Assembly (NCBI GenBank): GCA_031425455.1
Contig: JANPJJ010000167.1
Coordinates: forward strand, 1-23,220
Reading direction: 5' to 3'
Length of the DNA: 23,220 nucleotides
Source: Sandaracinobacteroides sp031425455
GTDB lineage: Bacteria > Pseudomonadota > Alphaproteobacteria > Sphingomonadales > Sphingomonadaceae
Positions 1-6,607 of the stretch are shown one piece after another. The position numbers and the translations under genes were made by a program. How positions within the stretch are numbered: position 1 is the first letter of the stretch; each line of letters opens with the position of its first letter. The notes under the pieces were generated by a model. The model saw nothing but the letters and a program-made list of their open reading frames with translations, was not told the DNA's origin and did not search any database.

Positions 1-605
1 CCGCCGTTCCAGTTGCCGCTGCCATAGCCGAAGCGGGCCTGGCAGCCGTTGCGCACTTCGATCCGGTTGCGATTGTAGGTCCAGGTGCGGCCCTCGATGC
101 AGGGCGAGTTGCTGTATTGCTGCAGCAGCTGCACGCGGCCATTGGTCTGGGCATAGCATTGCTCGGGCCGGTTGTCCCGGCTGCGGCAGGTGAGCTCGCC
201 GGCGAAGCCCTGGTTGCCGCCCCAGCCTCCGGACCCGCCGCCCCAGTTGCCGCCCCAATTGCCATCCGATCCGCCGCCTTGGTACACCATGGCTTCGAAA
301 GTGCCGCCGCAGCCGCCCGACACCTGCAGCTGGTTGCCGCGGCGACGCCAGGTTTCGCCCTCGCGGCAGCGGTTGCTGCGGTCGGGCCCGATGAAGCTGA
401 TCGACTGGGTGTTGGCGGGAAGATCGCAGATGTTGGAGCGGTTGCCGCTGGAATAGCAGCTGATGCGAACCGGCTGGGCGCCATATTGCGCCGACGCGGC
501 CGCCATGCCGATCGTCGAAATCGCGGGTAGCGGCAGCGGGGCGAGCTGGGCCGAGACGAGGGCAAGCGCCGTTGCGAGCCCGGTGCGCTGGTGAAGATCC
601 GCCAT
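1..605 (-). CDS. Exported DUF3011 domain protein (partial, C-terminus outside window)
   Basis: The reverse-strand frame is open from ATG at 605 to the left edge (201 residues), so the C-terminus is missing. A hydrophobic alanine/leucine-rich N-terminus (about residues 8-40, ending ASAQ) looks like a signal peptide, so the mature protein is probably periplasmic or outer-surface. Two copies of a cysteine-patterned unit follow: Cys50, 60, 80, 99 and Cys140, 150, 169, 188, with near-identical spacing and a repeated 'C.EG.TW...N...V..GC...F' signature. This is the DUF3011 pattern. A Gly/Trp-rich linker (about 109-133) separates the units. The start is backed by AGGGGA 8 nt upstream. Function is unknown for this family; regular cysteine spacing suggests disulfide-stabilised small domains (inference). 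An EcfG-like promoter lies just upstream. Confidence 0.8.
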   Translation of the reverse strand, partial: MADLHQRTGLATALALVSAQLAPLPLPAISTIGMAAASAQYGAQPVRISCYSSGNRSNICDLPANTQSISFIGPDRSNRCREGETWRRRGNQLQVSGGCGGTFEAMVYQGGGSDGNWGGNWGGGSGGWGGNQGFAGELTCRSRDNRPEQCYAQTNGRVQLLQQYSNSPCIEGRTWTYNRNRIEVRNGCQARFGYGSGNWNG

Positions 606-638
606 TGTCCATTCCCCTGTCGATTGTTTTGCCACCCC

Positions 639-663
639 AACAGAATAGGAACGGCATCGTTCC
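639..663 (-). promoter_or_regulatory. Candidate EcfG (general stress sigma) promoter for the DUF3011 gene
   Basis: Read on the minus strand, GGAAC (663-659) is followed by 17 nt and then GTT (641-639), i.e. GGAAC-N16-TGTT. The known alphaproteobacterial EcfG consensus is GGAAC-N16/17-cGTT, so only the weakly conserved c differs. The predicted start would be near 632, giving a 5' UTR of about 27 nt before ATG 605. The -35 half overlaps a 6-bp inverted repeat (GGAACG/CGTTCC, 648-663). Confidence 0.55.
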
Positions 664-686
664 CGTCTAGCGAAAAAGCGGGCGGG

Positions 687-714
687 TTGAGGCTGCGGAC
701 CGCGCGGGCTAACG
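687..714 (+). promoter_or_regulatory. Possible sigma-70-type promoter for argS
   Basis: TTGAGG (687-692) and CTAACG (709-714) are separated by 16 nt, and the predicted start falls 30-40 nt before argS. The match is weak for a high-GC genome and is listed only as the best candidate in the divergent gap 606-751. Confidence 0.25.
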
Positions 715-751
715 GGGCGGGACAGGCCTGTACGACAGCGGCCGGGGAGTG

Positions 752-2509
752 ATGATTTTGGACGTTTTCCAGCGGTTCGAGGATGTGGTGGCGGATGCGG
801 TCGCGGCGCTGGTGGCCGACGGCACGGTGCCGGCACCGGCCGTGAACGCTGCCATCGTGCTGGAGCCGCCCCGCGATGCGTCGAACGGCGACCTTGCGAC
901 CAATGCCGCTCTGGCGCTGGCGAAGGCAGCGAAAGCCAATCCGCGCGAGCTGGCGACCCGCATCGCCATGGGGCTGGCGCGCCATCCGGACATCGCGTCG
1001 GCCGAGGTGGCGGGGCCGGGGTTCATCAACCTGACGCTGGAGCCCGGCGTGTGGCAGCGCGAGATCGCGACCATCCTGGCGACCGGCGCCGACTATGGCC
1101 GCGGCGACGAGCGGCACGAGGCACTGCCGGTGAACATCGAATATGTTTCCGCCAACCCGACCGGGCCGATGCACATGGGGCATTGCCGGGGGGCGGTGGT
1201 GGGGGACGCGCTGGCCAGCCTGCTGATCTTCGCCGGGCACGATGTGGTGCGGGAATATTATGTCAACGATGCCGGCGGACAGGTCGATGTGCTGGCCCGC
1301 TCGGTGCATGTCCGTTACCGGGAGGCGCTGGGCGAAACGGTGGGCGAGATCCCCGAAGGGCTGTATCCGGGCGACTATCTGGTGCCGGTGGGGGTGGCGC
1401 TTGCGAAGGAATATGGCGACCGGTTCGCTGCCGCGCCCGAAGCCGACTGGCTGGTGCCGTTCCGCACCCGCGCGGTCGCGGCCATGCTGGACCTGATCCG
1501 GGCCGATCTGGCGCTGCTGGGCATCCGGCACGACCGCTTTGCGTCGGAAGCCGCCATCCTGGCCGACGGCGCGCCGCAGAAGGCCGAAGCCAGTCTGCGG
1601 GCGCGCGACCTGATCTATGACGGCGTGCTGCCGCCGCCCAAATCCATCGAAAAGGGGGGCGAGACGCCGGAGGACTGGGAGCCTGTCGAGCTGCCGCTGT
1701 TCCGCAGCACCGCCTATGGCGACGATATCGACCGCCCGATCCGCAAATCTTCGGGCGACTGGACCTATTTCGGGATCGACATGGCCTATCATGCCGACAA
1801 GGCGCGGCGGTCTTCGGCGCTGGTGAACATCTGGGGCGCCGACCATACCGGCACGACGAAGCGGATCGAGGCCGCCGTCGCCGCGCTGTCCGAAGCTCAG
1901 AGTGGCGGCCGCACGCCGTTCGCCATCAAGATCGTGCAGATGGTGCGGCTGTTCCGGGCCGGCGAGCCGGTGAAAATGTCGAAGCGGTCGGGCAATTTCG
2001 TGACGCTGGCCGATGTCGTGAACGAAGTGGGCCGCGACGTGGTGCGCTTCATGATGCTGACGAAACGCCCCGAGGCGCCGCTGGATTTCGACTTCGCCGA
2101 TGTGGTGCAGCAGTCGCGCGAGAACCCGGTATTCTATGTGCATTATGCCCATGCGCGGATTTCGTCGGTGCTGCGCAAGGCGGCCGGCCTGGACCTGCCC
2201 GAGCCGTCGCTGGAGCTGCTGGACGGGGACGAGCTGGGGCTGGCGAAGATCGCGGCGCAATGGCCGCGCGTGGTGCGCCAGGCCGCGGCCGCGCGGGAGC
2301 CGCACCGGATCGCCTTCTATCTGGCCGACCTGGCGGGCGCCTTCCACACGCTGTGGAACCGCGGCAACGACGACCCGGCCTATCGGCTGCTGCGCGAGGA
2401 CGACCTTGCCCTTACGTCGGCCCGACTGGCGCTGGCCTCGGCTGTGGCGCAGGTGATCCGTACCGCGCTCGGCGTGATGGGCGTGACGGCGGCCGAGGAG
2501 CTGCGCTGA
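752..2509 (+). CDS. argS: Arginyl-tRNA synthetase
   Basis: Charges tRNA-Arg with arginine in the cytoplasm (class I aminoacyl-tRNA synthetase). The protein has about 585 residues, normal for the family. The N-terminal additional domain carries EPPRDASNGDLATNAA and AGPGFINL, the HIGH motif appears as HMGH within GPMHMGHCRGA, and the KMSKS loop appears as KMSKRSGNF. The C-terminal helical anticodon-binding domain ends VTAAEELR. Start choice is open: GTG 749, ATG 752 and TTG 758 are in frame. The Shine-Dalgarno GGGGAG (744-749) is too close to the first two but 8 nt from TTG 758, which would give MDVFQRF, close to how I recall homologues beginning. The stop overlaps the next start (TGATG), so the SPOR gene is translationally coupled. 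Confidence 0.97.
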   Translation: MILDVFQRFEDVVADAVAALVADGTVPAPAVNAAIVLEPPRDASNGDLATNAALALAKAAKANPRELATRIAMGLARHPDIASAEVAGPGFINLTLEPGVWQREIATILATGADYGRGDERHEALPVNIEYVSANPTGPMHMGHCRGAVVGDALASLLIFAGHDVVREYYVNDAGGQVDVLARSVHVRYREALGETVGEIPEGLYPGDYLVPVGVALAKEYGDRFAAAPEADWLVPFRTRAVAAMLDLIRADLALLGIRHDRFASEAAILADGAPQKAEASLRARDLIYDGVLPPPKSIEKGGETPEDWEPVELPLFRSTAYGDDIDRPIRKSSGDWTYFGIDMAYHADKARRSSALVNIWGADHTGTTKRIEAAVAALSEAQSGGRTPFAIKIVQMVRLFRAGEPVKMSKRSGNFVTLADVVNEVGRDVVRFMMLTKRPEAPLDFDFADVVQQSRENPVFYVHYAHARISSVLRKAAGLDLPEPSLELLDGDELGLAKIAAQWPRVVRQAAAAREPHRIAFYLADLAGAFHTLWNRGNDDPAYRLLREDDLALTSARLALASAVAQVIRTALGVMGVTAAEELR

Positions 2510-3411
2510 TGGCGCCGCCGCCGGCATCACTGCCGCGGAGGGGGCGCGGGCCATCGCCGCGCGACGAAGCCACCCGGACCGGACGCGGCGGATCGGCGGA
2601 CCGGCGCGGCCGGGGCTGGGACGAAACCGATGCGCCCTGGCTGGAGGAAGGTGACGAGCAGGGCGAAGTGCATACGCTGGTCGGTCGTCGGGCGCTGTGG
2701 GCGATGCTGTTCGGGCTTGCCGTGCTGACGGTCGGCGTGATCGTCGGCATCATGCTGGTTTCGAAGGGGGATTCGAGCCCGATCGACGTGCCTGCGGTCG
2801 GCGAGGAAGTGCCCGTGCTGGCCTCGCCGGGGCCGTGGAAGGTCGCGCCCACCGGGGCCGATATCGACGGCATTCCAATCGAGGGGCAGGGCCAGATCCT
2901 GTTCGGCACGGGAGACGGGCGCGATTCGGAAGCGCGCATCGCGCTGGAAGCGCTGCCGGAGGACCCGATGCCCCGGCCTGGAAGCGAAATGGCGGGGAGC
3001 GGGACAGCCGGAACCGAACTGGAGGCGGAAGCAATGGCCTCGGCAGAGCCGCCCGCCGCACCCCCCGCCGCTGCGCCGCCGCCGCCTGCGATTGCCCCGA
3101 CGAAGCCGGCGCCGAAGCTGGCGGTTCCCAAGACCATCTATCCGCCGACCAACGAGCCCACCCCGCCCGAGACCGACGGGCAGGTGCTGCAACTGGGCGC
3201 ATTCTCCAGCGAGGCGCGGGCGCGGGCGGCGTTCAAGTCGCTGTCGGAGCGGTTCGGCTATCTGGACGGGCTGGAGCCGCGGATCCAGCCGGTCGCGAAG
3301 GACGGGCAGACGCTGTATCGGCTCAGGACCAGCGCCGGATCGGCAGCGCAGGCGCGCGATATCTGCGGCCGGCTGCGGATCGCCGGCGAATCCTGCTCAC
3401 TGGTGGACTGA
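2509..3411 (+). CDS. SPOR domain membrane protein
   Basis: 300 residues, ATG sharing one base with the argS stop. The cytoplasmic N-terminus is basic and disordered-looking. One transmembrane segment lies at about 62-84 (ALWAMLFGLAVLTVGVI...). Next comes a long Pro/Ala-rich periplasmic linker with an APPAAAPPPPA run. The last ~75 residues form a SPOR domain (VLQLGAFSSEARARAAFKSL ... YRLRTSAGSAAQARDICGRL). SPOR domains bind peptidoglycan stripped of stem peptides at the septum, so a role in cell division or wall remodelling is likely (family knowledge). An open frame extends upstream inside argS to 2260, but the coupled start at 2509 and the domain layout make the longer form unlikely. In sphingomonads a SPOR gene usually follows argS. 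Confidence 0.9.
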   Translation: MAPPPASLPRRGRGPSPRDEATRTGRGGSADRRGRGWDETDAPWLEEGDEQGEVHTLVGRRALWAMLFGLAVLTVGVIVGIMLVSKGDSSPIDVPAVGEEVPVLASPGPWKVAPTGADIDGIPIEGQGQILFGTGDGRDSEARIALEALPEDPMPRPGSEMAGSGTAGTELEAEAMASAEPPAAPPAAAPPPPAIAPTKPAPKLAVPKTIYPPTNEPTPPETDGQVLQLGAFSSEARARAAFKSLSERFGYLDGLEPRIQPVAKDGQTLYRLRTSAGSAAQARDICGRLRIAGESCSLVD

Positions 3412-3606
3412 CAGCTCGAACCGGCCGGCAGCCGCAGACAGCAGGGTCCAGCCACGCTCGAGGCAGAGGGCGGGGATGTCGGTCTCGGCGGCGGGGTCGT
3501 CGGCCAGCAGCGTGTAGCGGCCGGGGCCCCCCTCGCGCACGATACGGGCCAGCCGGAGTGCCGGGATCGGGCAACGCAGGCCGCGCGCGTCGAGGGCGCG
3601 CGTCAT
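3397..3606 (-). CDS. TusA/SirA-family sulfur carrier-like protein
   Basis: 69 residues from ATG 3606 (MTRALDARGLRCPIP). The LDARGLRCPIPAL stretch carries the CPxP signature at the start of the first helix, with the presumed sulfur-binding Cys12; length and the C-terminal strand (GRFELSV) fit the TusA two-layer alpha/beta fold. TusA proteins relay persulfide sulfur for tRNA 2-thiolation, molybdenum cofactor or other sulfur transfer. Which role applies here cannot be read from the context, because no tus or desulfurase genes are nearby. A start at 3648 would add 14 residues unlike the family. Its last 15 bp overlap tail-to-tail with the SPOR gene, and its start is divergent from the SDR gene. 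No clear Shine-Dalgarno is visible. Confidence 0.8.
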   Translation of the reverse strand: MTRALDARGLRCPIPALRLARIVREGGPGRYTLLADDPAAETDIPALCLERGWTLLSAAAGRFELSVHQ

Positions 3607-3680
3607 ACGGGGGATTTGATAGCTTGTGAGCGCATCCGGCCACGGCATAGCCCGAAGTCGAGACGAGAGGGAGACGAATC

Positions 3681-4574
3681 ATGTCCATGTTCCGGTCCGA
3701 CGTACTGGCGGGGAAGAAGATTCTGGTGACGGGAGGCGGCACCGGGCTCGGCAAGTCGATGGCGGAAGCCTATGCCGCGCACGGCGCCGAGGTGGTGATC
3801 TGGGGCCGGCGCGGCCCGGTGCTGGAGGAAGCCGCCGCCGAGATGCGCGAGAAAACCGGCGGCACGGTGACCCCGATGGCAGTGGATATCCGCAACGGCG
3901 GCGCGATCGACGAGGCGATGGAGGAAGTGTTCGCAAGCGGCCCGCTGACGGGCCTGGTGAACAATGCCGCGGGGAACTTCATCAGCCGCACCGAGGATTT
4001 GTCGGCCAACGCTTTCAATGCGATCGCTTCGATCGTGGCCCACGGCACGTTCAACACGACGGTCGCAGCGGGCAAGCGTTGGATCGCGGGCGGGCACAAG
4101 GGCTCGATCGTTTCCATCGTGACGACCTGGGTGTGGACCGGCTCGCCGTTCACCGTGCCCTCGGCGATGTCGAAGGCGGGCGTTGCAGCGATGACGCAGA
4201 GCCTGGCGGTGGAGTGGGGGCCCAAGGGCATCCGCGCAAATGCGATCGCGCCCGGGCCGTTCCCCACCAAGGGCGCCTGGGAGCGGCTGATGCCCGCGCC
4301 GCTCGCCAAGAAGACCGGTGCGGGGGAAGGCGCCAGCGACATCCCGATGCGGCGCTTCGGCGAACATCCTGAGCTCGCCAACCTCGCGATCTTCCTGATG
4401 GCGGACGGCTGCGATTATCTGTCGGGCGAGGTGATCGCGATCGACGGGGCACAGTGGCTGGCGAGCGGGGGCAATTTCCACCAGCTCACCAAGCTGGACG
4501 GCGAGGACTGGGACATGATCGGCGCGGCGATCCGGTCGACCAACCAGAAGGACCGGGAGCAAAGGACTGCCTGA
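3681..4574 (+). CDS. SDR oxidoreductase, 2,4-dienoyl-CoA reductase-like
   Basis: 297 residues with the Rossmann motif TGGGTGLG (about 18-25) and NNAAGNF. It resembles the mitochondrial/peroxisomal-type 2,4-dienoyl-CoA reductases (DECR) rather than classic SDRs: the segment PSAMSKAGVAAMTQSLAVEWG followed by APGPFPTKGAWERLMP and the C-terminal SGGNFHQLTKLDGEDW match that subfamily. The expected role is NADPH-dependent reduction of dienoyl-CoA in unsaturated fatty acid beta-oxidation. Ser161 and Lys165 of the SxxxK element are present, but the position I align with the catalytic tyrosine of human DECR1 is Trp150. The true substrate may therefore differ. The start is supported by AGGGAG 7 nt upstream. 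No other fatty-acid genes are adjacent. Confidence 0.85.
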   Translation: MSMFRSDVLAGKKILVTGGGTGLGKSMAEAYAAHGAEVVIWGRRGPVLEEAAAEMREKTGGTVTPMAVDIRNGGAIDEAMEEVFASGPLTGLVNNAAGNFISRTEDLSANAFNAIASIVAHGTFNTTVAAGKRWIAGGHKGSIVSIVTTWVWTGSPFTVPSAMSKAGVAAMTQSLAVEWGPKGIRANAIAPGPFPTKGAWERLMPAPLAKKTGAGEGASDIPMRRFGEHPELANLAIFLMADGCDYLSGEVIAIDGAQWLASGGNFHQLTKLDGEDWDMIGAAIRSTNQKDREQRTA

Positions 4575-4583
4575 GACGCCGTG

Positions 4584-4597
4584 CCCGGTTGACCGGG
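4584..4597 (+). other. Small GC hairpin after the SDR gene
   Basis: CCCGG-TTGA-CCGGG forms a 5-bp stem 10 nt after the SDR stop. There is no T-run, so it is at best a weak terminator or processing site before the helix-hairpin-helix gene. Confidence 0.25.
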
Positions 4598-4624
4598 GCG
4601 CGGGCCACAACCTAGGCTGACGGA

Positions 4625-5086
4625 ATGAGTAACACGACCAACCTGATCCTGATCGCCGGCCTGGTGCTGGCGCTGGCCTGCTTCGTCTATCTGTATTTCG
4701 GGGCGAAGCGGCTGGAGCAGCAGCGCAATGCGCGGGTTTCCGGTGATCCGAAGCCGGCGGTTGCGGTGGCGGCGCCCGAACCGGCTGCCGCTGCGCTGAC
4801 GCCGTTCCTTGCCACGCCCGACGGGGCGCCGGACGACCTCGGCCGGATCAAGGGTATCGGGCCGAAGCTGTCGGCGCGGCTGAACGAACTCGGCGTATTT
4901 CATTACCGCCAGATTGCGCAATGGACGCCGGAGCAGCTTGCTGCGGTCGATGCGCAGCTGGGCAATTTCCAGGGCCGTCCACAGCGCGACCAGTGGCAAT
5001 CCCAGGCCGCGCTGCTCGCTTCCGGGGATGTGAAGGGCTATGAGCGGGTGCACGGCAAGCTCGGTCCGGCAGCGCCGCCGGCATGA
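4625..5086 (+). CDS. Membrane-anchored helix-hairpin-helix protein
   Basis: 153 residues. One N-terminal transmembrane helix (about 6-25, LILIAGLVLALACFVYLYF) is followed by a charged segment and an Ala/Pro-rich linker (42-60). A helix-hairpin-helix-like module follows (about 70-110: DDLGRIKGIGPKLSARLNEL). The IKGIGPKLSARL hairpin is the type seen in small 'flap endonuclease-like' or NuoE-associated HhH proteins of alphaproteobacteria. HhH folds usually bind DNA non-specifically, but the membrane anchor makes a DNA role uncertain, so I assign no function. Its stop overlaps the next start (ATGATGG), which points to co-translation with the MFS transporter. Confidence 0.75.
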   Translation: MSNTTNLILIAGLVLALACFVYLYFGAKRLEQQRNARVSGDPKPAVAVAAPEPAAAALTPFLATPDGAPDDLGRIKGIGPKLSARLNELGVFHYRQIAQWTPEQLAAVDAQLGNFQGRPQRDQWQSQAALLASGDVKGYERVHGKLGPAAPPA

Positions 5087-6444
5087 TGGACCCCGCCGCC
5101 CGTGGCGATGCGGCGGCAGAACAGCAGCGTGGCACTAGGAAGCGGGGCATTGGGAAGCCCGGCACTGGGAAGCCCGGCACTGAGGAGCAGCCCGGGCGGT
5201 CCCGCGGCGGTCTCGCCTTCATCCTGCTAGTGCTGCTGCTGGATACGATGGGCTTCGGACTGGTGATTCCGGTGATCCCGCAGCTGGTGGTGGAGCTGAC
5301 CGGGCGTGATGTCGCCTCGGCCGCCTCGATCGGCGGATGGCTGGTGATGAGCTATGCGCTGGCGCAGTTCCTGTTCGCGCCGCTGTTGGGCAACCTGTCG
5401 GACCGTTTCGGGCGGCGGCCGATCCTGCTGGCCTCCATGGCGGGGTTTGCCGTCAACATGTTGGTGGCGGGCCTGGCCACGCAGCTGTGGATGCTGTTCG
5501 TGGGGCGGACGGTCGCCGGCATCTTCGGCGCCAGCGCCTCCACCGCGTCGGCCGCGATCGCCGACACCACGCCGCCGGCCCGCCGGGCCGAGGCGTTCGG
5601 GCTGGTCGGCGTGGCCTTCGGGCTCGGCTTTATCGTCGGGCCGGCACTTGGCGGGGTGGTCGGCCAGTGGCACCCGCGCGCGCCCTTCTTCGTGGCGGCC
5701 GGGCTTGCCGGCATCAACCTGCTGATCGGCCTGATAATGCTGCGCGAGACGCTGCCCCCCGAAAAGCGCCGCCCGTTCGACTGGCGGCGGGCGACGCCGC
5801 TGGGGAGCTTTCGCCAGTTGCGCCGGCTCGGCGGGCGGACGGCCGCCCTGGGGCTCACGATCTTCCTGTGGCAGTTCAGCCTGCAGGCGCTGCAGAGCAT
5901 CTGGCCCTATTACACCGGCTATCGCTATGGCTGGACACCGCTGACGATCGGGCTGTCGCTGACCTTTGTCGGCGTACTCGCAGTGGCGGTGAACTGGCAA
6001 CTGGTGAAGCGAGCGGTGGCGCGGATGGGCGAATGGCGCACTGCCATGCTGGGCATCGCGATGGGCGGGGCCTCGTTCCTGATCTATGCGGCGGCCGACA
6101 ATCCGCGCTGGGCCTTTGCGGGAATCGCGGTGGGCGCGATCGGCGGGCTGGTGATGCCGGCGATGCAGGCGATGCTGACGGCGGGCGCCGCCCCAGAGGA
6201 ACAGGGTGAGTTGCAAGGTGCTGTCGCGGTGCTGATGAGCTTTGCAATTATCATCGGGCCGCCGGTGATGAGCCATATCTTCAGCCGCTTCAGCGGGCCG
6301 GAAGCAGCGGTGCACCTGCCCGGGGCGCCCTTCTATCTGGCGGTGTCCCTGGCGGGGCTGGCGCTACTTGCCTTGTTCAGGGCCGGTCCGCCGCCAACGC
6401 GGGCCGGCGCCGCGCCGCCGGTGCTGGACAAGTTCGACGCCTGA
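5083..6444 (+). CDS. MFS transporter, TCR/Tet family-like
   Basis: 453 residues and about 12 predicted transmembrane segments starting near residue 43. The first helix carries DTMGFGLVIPVIPQL, and the loop 2-3 signature is GNLSDRFGRRP (the family's GxLSDRFGRRP motif). Motif C-like glycines lie in helix 5 (GFIVGPALGGVVG). These place it with the TetA-like drug:H+ antiporter subfamily. Relatives include many uncharacterised exporters, so tetracycline export should not be assumed. Two tandem ATGs (5083 and 5086) overlap the upstream stop. The unusual hydrophilic N-terminal ~40 residues contain a pentapeptide repeat encoded by a 15-bp tandem repeat (5131-5190). Confidence 0.9.
   Translation: MMDPAARGDAAAEQQRGTRKRGIGKPGTGKPGTEEQPGRSRGGLAFILLVLLLDTMGFGLVIPVIPQLVVELTGRDVASAASIGGWLVMSYALAQFLFAPLLGNLSDRFGRRPILLASMAGFAVNMLVAGLATQLWMLFVGRTVAGIFGASASTASAAIADTTPPARRAEAFGLVGVAFGLGFIVGPALGGVVGQWHPRAPFFVAAGLAGINLLIGLIMLRETLPPEKRRPFDWRRATPLGSFRQLRRLGGRTAALGLTIFLWQFSLQALQSIWPYYTGYRYGWTPLTIGLSLTFVGVLAVAVNWQLVKRAVARMGEWRTAMLGIAMGGASFLIYAAADNPRWAFAGIAVGAIGGLVMPAMQAMLTAGAAPEEQGELQGAVAVLMSFAIIIGPPVMSHIFSRFSGPEAAVHLPGAPFYLAVSLAGLALLALFRAGPPPTRAGAAPPVLDKFDA
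5131..5190 (+). repeat. Four tandem 15-bp units in the MFS N-terminus
   Basis: Units start at 5131, 5146, 5161 and 5176 and follow GGCACTGGGAAGCCC with a few mismatches. They are in frame and encode GTRKR, GIGKP, GTGKP and GTEEQ (residues 17-36 of the transporter). The central two units are almost identical, typical of slippage or unequal-crossover expansion. Confidence 0.85.
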
Positions 6445-6459
6445 CGAACGGTGTGACAA

Positions 6460-6474
6460 CGGCCCGACGGGCCG
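6460..6474 (+). terminator. Possible terminator hairpin after the MFS gene
   Basis: CGGCCC-GAC-GGGCCG forms a perfect 6-bp stem 16 nt after the MFS stop. No T-run follows, so termination efficiency is doubtful. Confidence 0.35.
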
Positions 6475-6585
6475 CAAGCGCGACTGCGCGCCGGCCGGAC
6501 GCCGAGAAGAACAGAAACAGCGCGCGGCCCCCGGGGTGCGGGCAGTCGGGGGAGCTGCCTCAACACACCGGGGGCCGGTTGCCCA

Positions 6586-6600
6586 GGCCCTACCAGGGCC
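6586..6600 (-). terminator. Possible terminator hairpin after the PEP-CTERM gene
   Basis: On the minus strand GGCCCT-GGT-AGGGCC begins 8 nt after the stop of the PEP-CTERM gene, and GGTT/AACC flanks could extend the stem. There is no U-tract. The rest of the 163-bp convergent gap (6445-6607) shows nothing else recognisable. Confidence 0.35.
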
Positions 6601-6607
6601 GGAACCG

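Noticed and set aside
5083..6444. Calling the MFS gene a tetracycline resistance determinant
   Set aside because: The motifs place it in the wider TCR/Tet-like subfamily, but specificity cannot be inferred by eye, and nothing around it suggests a resistance island.
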